In this document: positions 21,457-26,300 of the stretch, one piece after another
Position numbering within the stretch: the stretch's first letter is position 1
How the letters are laid out: each line of letters begins with the position of its first letter
From: Butyrivibrio sp.
Lineage (GTDB): Bacteria > Bacillota > Clostridia > Lachnospirales > Lachnospiraceae
Reading direction: 5' to 3'
NCBI GenBank assembly: GCA_024688095.1
Contig: JAILEJ010000056.1
Location: forward strand, 1 to 26,300
DNA length: 26,300 bases
Notes under the pieces: generated by a model
What the model was told of the DNA's origin: nothing
What the model saw: only the letters and a program-made list of their open reading frames with translations
Database searches by the model: none
Program-made: the position numbers and the translations under genes

Positions 21457-21556
21457 AATCAAAAATACATCTCTTTAAATATAGCATTGGTTCTTTCATA
21501 ACAAATGAATACTTTATTAAGATTTACGTTAAAATATCGAAATTTTTAAGTATTTT

Positions 21557-22219
21557 TCAAAGAATCTTGTTCTTTAAAAACTTACCAACCACAGAAATAG
21601 TAGGTCCCAAGGCAAATGCCATAATTAGTATTCCTGGATTTGGAGTACCGCCTGCAAGACACCCTATTACTATTACTGATAGATCAAATATTATTCTAAT
21701 ATATTTAAAAGGTACCTTAGGAAAAATCTGTTCATTTATTATTACAGGGATTCCATCATATGGAGCTACCCCCATATCTGCATTCATATAAAGAGAACAG
21801 CTGATAATAAATCCTGCAAGCGCAACTGCAAAAATTATTATTCTTGAAGGTATATTTGTAAAGGCCGAAGCTGGAATTACCTTACTCCATAAAAAACAAA
21901 AAAAGTCTGCAATATATCCTATTAAAAACATATTGGCAATTGTTCCAGGGCCTATTATTCCGGGTTTTCTCCAGATAACAATAACTATAAGCACTATATT
22001 CAAAAGAGCCTGCCAGGTTCCAAGCAAAACTCCCAGTCGTCTTGATATTGTAAGATTCATAAATGTACAAGGATCTGTTCCATAATTGCAATTAATTAAA
22101 AATGAAAGGAAAAACCCCATAAAAAATACGCCTATAATCATTATCAAAAATTTCTTTTTAAAACCAGGCGCTGTAAAATAATCTTTTATATATGTTTTAA
22201 CTCTTTCTATAGCTTTCAA
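21557..22219 (-). CDS. YczE/YitT-type integral membrane protein
   Basis: A 220-residue membrane protein with about five segments (roughly 23-43, 66-84, 89-110, 124-145, 173-190) plus a last one near 193-212. 'NYGTDPCTFMNLTIS' and 'NADMGVAPYDGIPVIINEQI' are the paired G-x-(D/A)P repeats typical of the YczE/YyaS/YitT group. In Bacillus subtilis YczE is linked to lipopeptide production and Sfp; the molecular function is unknown. The start is TTG 22219, with GGAGG 9 bases upstream; no in-frame ATG occurs before residue 27, which would cut into the first segment. Not clearly in an operon with the lipoprotein, 137 bases away. Confidence 0.82.
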   Translation of the reverse strand: MKAIERVKTYIKDYFTAPGFKKKFLIMIIGVFFMGFFLSFLINCNYGTDPCTFMNLTISRRLGVLLGTWQALLNIVLIVIVIWRKPGIIGPGTIANMFLIGYIADFFCFLWSKVIPASAFTNIPSRIIIFAVALAGFIISCSLYMNADMGVAPYDGIPVIINEQIFPKVPFKYIRIIFDLSVIVIGCLAGGTPNPGILIMAFALGPTISVVGKFLKNKIL

Positions 22220-22300
22220 ATTTTATTACCTCCAACAAAAAATACCTGCTAATTATAGAATAATGAACAAAATACATCAAGCAGTTCTTATTACGTTAAA

Positions 22301-22325
22301 ACAGGCTGCCTAATGGGCAGCCTGT
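22301..22325 (-). terminator. Terminator overlapping the end of the 57-residue gene
   Basis: ACAGGCTGCC (22301-22310) pairs perfectly with GGCAGCCTGT (22316-22325), loop of 5, then TTTTAACG on the minus strand. The last three codons and the stop of the gene lie inside the hairpin. Confidence 0.85.
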
Positions 22326-22483
22326 ATATTATAAATAGTATTATTTTTTTGTTCATTTGATTCAGATATCAAATGCTTCGCAGCCTGATCTGCTTTATCG
22401 AAAATGAGTCTCTGCTTTTCCTTAGAAAGTTTTCTGTCATTTGGTTTAAAGAAAAATACAATCTTATAATACATTTTATCCAT
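22310..22483 (-). CDS. 57-residue protein of unknown function
   Basis: Starts MDKMYYKIVFFFKPNDRKLS, then a charged helical part rich in Lys, Gln and Ala ending NIQAAH. No membrane segment: the FFF stretch is short. ATG 22483 has AAAGGAG 8 bases upstream; an ATG ten codons earlier lies directly on an AAAGGA and is less likely. The C-terminal Gln-Ala-Ala-His residues are encoded by the terminator stem. The leader is about 350 bases to cheY and holds several palindromes. No family recognised. Confidence 0.6.
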   Translation of the reverse strand: MDKMYYKIVFFFKPNDRKLSKEKQRLIFDKADQAAKHLISESNEQKNNTIYNIQAAH

Positions 22484-22575
22484 AGCAAAGTCTCCTTTCC
22501 CTAAGAAAATCATTCCTTTATGTTGTTTTATTCAAAATATCCCCTGCCATATAATAAGGCTTCCGGCAGATACAA

Positions 22576-22587
22576 ACGATATATCGT
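22576..22587. other. 12-bp perfect palindrome in the leader of the 57-residue gene
   Basis: ACGATATATCGT. Just downstream on the minus strand CTGCC/GGCAG form a weak stem. A 20-codon open frame (22590-22528, GTG start, preceded by AAGGGAG only 3 bases upstream) crosses it. None of this matches a known riboswitch by eye. Confidence 0.3.
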
Positions 22588-22640
22588 CACATTCTCCCTT
22601 CTTGTTTAGCTTAAAAATAGCCAAAGTTCAGGCTTATATA

Positions 22641-22698
22641 TTGTGCACATTTAAATAAATTATCGGTATATAGTATATATTGTGCCACTATTATACCG
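22641..22698. promoter_or_regulatory. Palindrome cluster between the 57-residue gene and cheY (copy 3 of TGTGCACA)
   Basis: TTGTGCACAT (22641-22650) shares the TGTGCAC core with the elements at 454 and 1064. CGGTATA (22664-22670) and TATACCG (22692-22698) form a 7-bp inverted repeat. TTGTGC (22680-22685) and GCACAA (22701-22706) form another. A minus-strand TATAAT lies at 22695-22690. Apart from this, the rest of 22484-22750 shows nothing I can name. Confidence 0.35.
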
Positions 22699-22751
22699 AA
22701 GCACAAAATATAGTAATTACAGCATATCCTTAAAATTTATATAAAGTTTAT

Positions 22752-22780
22752 TTGTCATTAATTTGATTTAGGCATAAACT
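22752..22780 (+). promoter_or_regulatory. Promoter of cheY
   Basis: -35 TTGTCA (22752-22757), 17-base spacer, -10 TAAACT (22775-22780). It is sigma-A-like; I see no sigma-D (TAAA-N15-GCCGATAA) match. Confidence 0.45.
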
Positions 22781-22837
22781 ATTAATATCTTCATATACCA
22801 CAAAATACATTTTTAGAATATGAGAGAGGTTTAAAAA

Positions 22838-23200
22838 ATGGCTAGAATACTTATAGTAGATGATGCAAAATTCATGAGAACCATGTTAACTGGAATATTA
22901 CAGAAGGGCGGACACGAAGTTGTAGGGGAAGCTGGAAACGGACAGGAAGCTGTTCAGCAGTATGCTTCGCTAAAACCTGATTTGGTTACAATGGATATTA
23001 CAATGCCAGATATGGATGGGATTACAGCAGTTCAGAAAATTAAGGAAAATGATCCTAATGCAAAAGTTATCATGTGTAGTGCTATGGGACAACAGGCAAT
23101 GGTATTAGATGCAATTAAAGCAGGTGCTAAAGACTTCATTGTTAAACCATTCCAGGCAGACCGTGTTCTTGAAGCTATAGCAAAAGTTGTTGCTTCATAA
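22838..23200 (+). CDS. cheY: Chemotaxis response regulator CheY
   Basis: A 120-residue single receiver domain. The acid pocket is Asp8-Asp9 (ILIVDDAKFMR), the phosphorylated residue is Asp53 (VTMDITMPDMDG), the switch residues are Ser81 (VIMCSAMGQQ) and Phe100, and the lysine is Lys103 (DFIVKPFQ). 'RILIVDDAKFMRTMLTGIL' is characteristic of Firmicutes and Thermotoga CheY proteins, which bind the flagellar switch proteins. Phosphorylation by CheA is expected, but no cheA or flagellar gene is in the window. AGAGAGG is 8 bases upstream of ATG 22838. It is monocistronic with its own promoter and terminator. Confidence 0.93.
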   Translation: MARILIVDDAKFMRTMLTGILQKGGHEVVGEAGNGQEAVQQYASLKPDLVTMDITMPDMDGITAVQKIKENDPNAKVIMCSAMGQQAMVLDAIKAGAKDFIVKPFQADRVLEAIAKVVAS

Positions 23201-23216
23201 TAATTTATTATTCAAA

Positions 23217-23247
23217 GGGAATTAGCAATATGCTAATTCCCCTTTTT
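23217..23247 (+). terminator. Terminator of cheY
   Basis: GGGAATTAGC (23217-23226) pairs perfectly with GCTAATTCCC (23232-23241), loop AATAT, then CTTTTT. Confidence 0.88.
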
Positions 23248-23320
23248 AGTATATAACCGACGTTATTGGTTAGATGTTAGTTGTTAGTTTTTCGATTAGA
23301 ACACCTACTCCAGATGAAAA

Positions 23321-23355
23321 ATAGGAGCCATGAATTATTCATTCATGACTCCTAT
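23321..23355 (-). terminator. Terminator of the sugar ABC transporter operon
   Basis: ATAGGAGCCATGAAT pairs with ATTCATGACTCCTAT with one wobble position, 5-base loop. On the minus strand it is followed by TTTTTC. It lies 43 bases beyond the lipoprotein stop codon. Confidence 0.85.
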
Positions 23356-23397
23356 AATTTTATTTATGAGCTATACCCCACGTATACACTCTATAAT

Positions 23398-25146
23398 TTA
23401 GTTCTGTGGTAATTCTGTAGCATCACCGTAAGCAGCTTCCCAAGCTGTTGTACGCTCATCGATAATTGCCTGTCCACCTGATGCAAGATAATCAGCCATT
23501 CCTGATTCCCATGTAGATTCAAATGCATCTACTGCTGCACTTACAGCTGTATCATATACCTGATCTCTCTTAGATGAAAGAGCTTCACCAACACCTGTTT
23601 CAGATGCGATTGCACCAACCTGTACATTTCCGATTTCTCTTGTATCTGTCTTTGCAATTTCATCTGCTCTTATTACAAGCTCAGGATCAACTTCAGCATA
23701 GCTATATGCAAGTGAAAGTGTTGTAAGTTCATCATCTGTAAGGTGAAGACCATTACATGTAATTGTATAGTCAATATTCATACCTGAGTTCTGAATAGCA
23801 TCACCTTCAGCTGCAATAATCTGAATTGCACCATTATCTGCAACTGTGTGTGTTACACCTTCATCACCAATCTGGAGATACTGAATTGTTTCAGGATCTG
23901 AAATAAAGTCAAGATAAAGAAGTGATGCAAGTGGTTCATCATTTGTTACAGGGAAGAAAATCTTTCTATCGATAGGTCCTGATATCCACTTTGTATGTGT
24001 TCCGTTGCTGTCTTCAAATGGATCGATTGCAACATAAGAAGCATCCTCACCAACAAGTCTCTGAAGGTTAGCCTGGATTGAATCTTCACCATTTCTGTAA
24101 GGATAATCCCAGTTATGTGTAAATGCACCAACATAACCAGCCTTCATCATATCATCTTCTGTTGTATCACCGCTTGAGTATACAGCGAAATCATTCCAAA
24201 GAAGTCCTTCATTGTACCATTTATTAAGAAGCTGAATAGCATCCTTTGTTCCGTTCTCTGTAAGCTTTCTGTCATCAAATCCATTGATGTAATACTCTTT
24301 TTCTGTAATTTCAGGATCCATAAATGATTCAATAAGAGTAGCAGCTCTCCAACCTACATCATAACTTACTGAATATGGAACCATCTTATCAGCATCAGAT
24401 CCAAGAAGTGTATCAGCATTCTCTTTGAATGCAACTAATACATTATAGAACTCTTCCTTTGTTGTAGGCTCCTCAAGTCCAAGTGTATCAAGCCAGTCTT
24501 TACGAATAAATGTGTTAATTCTGTTCTGGTTTGCAAGTCTTGCTTCAAGTGCCCAAATTGAACCTGTGTTAGGATCCTTATCCCAGTTAATATTTGATTC
24601 GCCAAGCCAATCCCAAAGATTTGGTAAATCGCCCTTGTAATCATTTACATATGTACTAAGATCCATAACACCGCCCATATCTGCATATGTCTGAATTGTA
24701 GCATAACTATATGTTACGCAAACATCTGGTGCTGTCTGTGCTGCAAGAAGGTTATTAATTTCATCAACCTCTGTCCATCTTGGAACCTTTACAAACTCAA
24801 CCTCTACATTGTGCTGTTCAAGCATCTGATCCTGAATATACTTAGTATACATATTATTAGTAGGATCTGAACCGCCATCATTTCCACGATCATATACTTC
24901 TACAGTAATATGTCTTGTCTCTGCAAATTTGCCATCTACAAGTTCAGAAGATGTTCCTGCCTCAGCTGTTTCTTCTGTTGCTTCAGTTTCTTCAGCAGTA
25001 TCAGCTGTTTCTTCTGTAGTCTCTGCTGCATCTGTACCTGTTGACTCTGTCTCTGTAGTTGTTGTTGATGAATCGCTGCTTCCACATGCTGCAAGTGATG
25101 CAACCATGCTAGATGCAAGTAGTACTGATAATAACTTTTTCTTCAT
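23398..25146 (-). CDS. Sugar-type extracellular solute-binding lipoprotein (LplA-like)
   Basis: A 582-residue lipoprotein. Signal peptide and lipobox: MKKKLLSVLLASSMVASLAA then Cys21. Residues about 25-68 are a Thr/Glu/Ala-rich linker (ETTEETADTAEETEATEETA) that should reach through the cell wall. The binding domain follows: 'YTKYIQDQMLEQHNVEVEFV', 'NNLLAAQTAPDVCVTYS', 'IRKDWLDTLGLEEPTTKEEF' and 'KMVPYSVSYDVG', the pattern of LplA/YtcQ-type sugar-binding proteins that pair with LplB/LplC permeases. AAGGAGGG lies 6 bases upstream of ATG 25146. It is the last gene of the operon. The substrate, probably an oligosaccharide, is not decided. No ATPase gene is in the window; such systems often use a shared MsmK-type ATPase. 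Confidence 0.9.
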   Translation of the reverse strand: MKKKLLSVLLASSMVASLAACGSSDSSTTTTETESTGTDAAETTEETADTAEETEATEETAEAGTSSELVDGKFAETRHITVEVYDRGNDGGSDPTNNMYTKYIQDQMLEQHNVEVEFVKVPRWTEVDEINNLLAAQTAPDVCVTYSYATIQTYADMGGVMDLSTYVNDYKGDLPNLWDWLGESNINWDKDPNTGSIWALEARLANQNRINTFIRKDWLDTLGLEEPTTKEEFYNVLVAFKENADTLLGSDADKMVPYSVSYDVGWRAATLIESFMDPEITEKEYYINGFDDRKLTENGTKDAIQLLNKWYNEGLLWNDFAVYSSGDTTEDDMMKAGYVGAFTHNWDYPYRNGEDSIQANLQRLVGEDASYVAIDPFEDSNGTHTKWISGPIDRKIFFPVTNDEPLASLLYLDFISDPETIQYLQIGDEGVTHTVADNGAIQIIAAEGDAIQNSGMNIDYTITCNGLHLTDDELTTLSLAYSYAEVDPELVIRADEIAKTDTREIGNVQVGAIASETGVGEALSSKRDQVYDTAVSAAVDAFESTWESGMADYLASGGQAIIDERTTAWEAAYGDATELPQN

Positions 25147-25162
25147 GATCTTCCCTCCTTAG

Positions 25163-25175
25163 GCGTTTAAAACGC
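25163..25175. other. Small palindrome between permease and lipoprotein genes
   Basis: GCGTTT-A-AAACGC, a perfect 13-bp palindrome just before the lipoprotein ribosome binding site (25160-25153). As RNA it could form a short hairpin that marks a processing point, allowing more lipoprotein than permease. That role is inference. Confidence 0.45.
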
Positions 25176-25186
25176 TCAATAAATCT

Positions 25187-26059
25187 TTATTCTTTAACTG
25201 CGCCAACCATAACTCCATGAATGAAATACTTCTGTAAGAATGGGTAAATACACAGAATCGGAATCGTTGAAAACATTACTATAGCTGCTTTTAATGACTC
25301 TGAAAGACCAGGTGTTGAAAAGCCTTCCTGAGTAGTAACTTCTACGCTGTTGATATTATTAAGTATATTGTAAAGAAGAAGCTGTAATGGATAGAACTCA
25401 GCCTTCTTAATATACATAAGAGCATCAGAGTATCCATTCCATCTACCTACTGCATAGAACAATGCAAGTGTTGCAAATACCGGCTTTGAAAGTGGTATAT
25501 AAATCTTCCAAAGTATCGTAAAGAAATCCGCTCCATCAATTTCTGCTGATTCTCGAAGTGAATCAGGTATTCCATAGAAAAAGCTTCTCATGATGATCAT
25601 GTTATATACGCTCAAACAATATGGAAGTACCAAAACTAGCGGGTTATCCAGAAGGTTAAGCTTCTGCATAAGCAAGTAGTTAGGTATTGTACCTGCGTTA
25701 AAGAACATTGTAATTGTAATTATGATATTGAAAAATCCTTTACCCTTTAAATCAGGAAAAATAAGTGGATATGCGCAAATCGTTGTCATAGTAAGAGAAA
25801 CGATTGTACTTACAAGTGTAAGAGCTGCTGTATAAAAGAAAGCTCTTATATATTTAACATCTGAAAGAACTGTTCCATATGCATCCAGATTAAATCCTTT
25901 TGGTAAAAGATATACCTGATGCTTTACAAGTGCATCTGTTGAGCTGACTGATCTAGCCAGCAAGTTTATCATTGGTATTATACAAACAAGACTGATCAGG
26001 ATACATATTATAACAAATATCCAGTCTCCAATCCTGGCCTGTGTTGATTTTACTTTCAT
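25187..26059 (-). CDS. Sugar ABC transporter permease, LplC/YtcP-type
   Basis: A 290-residue inner-membrane permease with six predicted segments (about 13-33, 74-96, 109-128, 139-158, 184-204, 254-272). The cytoplasmic EAA loop is 'ESAEIDGADFFTILWKIYIP', the ATPase-contact motif (E-x-A-x-x-D-G-A). It ends FIHGVMVGAVKE, typical of the LplC group ('...GvmiGavKg'). ATG 26059 has GGAGG 9 bases upstream. It lies 37 bases after the first permease gene and 40 before the lipoprotein gene, one operon. Confidence 0.93.
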   Translation of the reverse strand: MKVKSTQARIGDWIFVIICILISLVCIIPMINLLARSVSSTDALVKHQVYLLPKGFNLDAYGTVLSDVKYIRAFFYTAALTLVSTIVSLTMTTICAYPLIFPDLKGKGFFNIIITITMFFNAGTIPNYLLMQKLNLLDNPLVLVLPYCLSVYNMIIMRSFFYGIPDSLRESAEIDGADFFTILWKIYIPLSKPVFATLALFYAVGRWNGYSDALMYIKKAEFYPLQLLLYNILNNINSVEVTTQEGFSTPGLSESLKAAIVMFSTIPILCIYPFLQKYFIHGVMVGAVKE

Positions 26060-26096
26060 TACCTCAAACCTCCGTCATCAATATTTTTAATCCGAA

Positions 26097-26300
26097 TTAC
26101 CAAATACCTCTTTCTCCAAGCTTTCTGGATAACCAGTTAGCCATCAGAAGGAAGAATACACCAACAACTGACTGGAATAATCCAACTGCTGTTGTAAGTG
26201 AGAACTGTAAACCTTTAATACCATATTGATATACATAGGTTGAAATAACCTGTGCCCAGTTCATAACCAGATTGTTCTGTAATGCGAATGGTCTGTCAAA
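26097..26300 (-). CDS. Sugar ABC transporter permease, LplB-type (C-terminal part only)
   Basis: The window cuts this gene: 67 residues and the stop codon TAA (26099-26097) are visible. The residues FDRPFALQNNLVMNWAQVIS, then 'TYVYQYGIKGLQFSLTTAVG', a hydrophobic segment ('LFQSVVGVFFLLMANWLS') and the end RKLGERGIW match the C-terminus of LplB/YteP permeases (commonly ...GERgLW/GIW). It is the partner permease of the gene at 25187 and is transcribed first. Confidence 0.9.
   Translation of the reverse strand, partial: FDRPFALQNNLVMNWAQVISTYVYQYGIKGLQFSLTTAVGLFQSVVGVFFLLMANWLSRKLGERGIW

Noticed and set aside
22528..22590. 20-codon upstream open frame as a real gene
   Set aside because: The ribosome binding site is only three bases from the GTG and coding signal cannot be judged at this length; kept only as an observation.
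22520..22660. c-di-GMP (GEMM) riboswitch near cheY
   Set aside because: AAGGCTTCCGGCAG looks a little like part of it, but the conserved GGxCGCAAAGCC-type core is absent.
24929..25162. Plus-strand Ser/Val-rich open frame opposite the lipoprotein linker
   Set aside because: It is a mirror of the Thr/Glu/Ala-rich linker codons of the lipoprotein gene on the other strand.

Overview
The window is a low-GC, AT-rich stretch of a Gram-positive chromosome. Start codons, strong AGGAGG-type ribosome binding sites, TTGACA/TATAAT-like promoters, LplB/LplC-type sugar ABC permeases with Thr/Glu-rich lipoproteins, and an EAL protein plus a stand-alone CheY all point to the Firmicutes, most likely Lachnospiraceae (Butyrivibrio/Pseudobutyrivibrio/Roseburia-like). 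The genus is a guess. I see no insertion sequence, prophage, tRNA, rRNA or CRISPR array.

Layout. 1-5000 holds small regulatory and membrane genes, a PlsC-type acyltransferase, a two-gene GNAT/DUF2156 operon and a WYL-domain regulator. 4887-6222 holds a phosphoribosyltransferase-like protein lacking the usual acidic pair and an SCP2-like protein with seven 10-residue Lys-rich repeats. 6547-9041 holds a 47-residue single-membrane-segment protein ahead of a voltage-gated-type K+ channel, convergent with cardiolipin synthase. 9138-11594 holds an HD-domain protein, an unrecognised 308-residue membrane protein, an intergenic candidate small RNA and a NUDIX hydrolase. 11743-16117 holds a DUF4342 protein and then glmS - Y-family DNA polymerase - YolD-like, tightly packed. 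16157-19917 holds proA, a membrane EAL phosphodiesterase with a degenerate GGDEF domain, and a small tail-anchored-like protein. 19995-22483 holds an orphan solute-binding lipoprotein, a YczE-like membrane protein and a 57-residue protein. 22838-26300 holds cheY and the 3' part of a sugar ABC transporter operon (LplB-type permease, LplC-type permease, lipoprotein).

How the genes fit together. Two lipid enzymes (PlsC-like, cardiolipin synthase), and possibly the DUF2156 protein if it acts on lipids, suggest envelope maintenance. The sugar lipoproteins and permeases fit a plant- or mucin-polysaccharide user. CheY and the EAL protein belong to motility and c-di-GMP signalling. Most genes are single transcription units bounded by clear hairpin terminators; several terminators include the stop codon of the gene they end.

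The most interesting item is at 10837-10980 on the minus strand. It has a near-consensus promoter just after the NUDIX stop codon, then three stable hairpins, then a strong terminator. Two hairpin loops carry almost the same CCCCUAU(A/C)UG sequence, and a single-stranded UCCUCCUUUU before the terminator could pair with Shine-Dalgarno sequences. It looks like an independent trans-acting small RNA. I cannot tie it to a named family.
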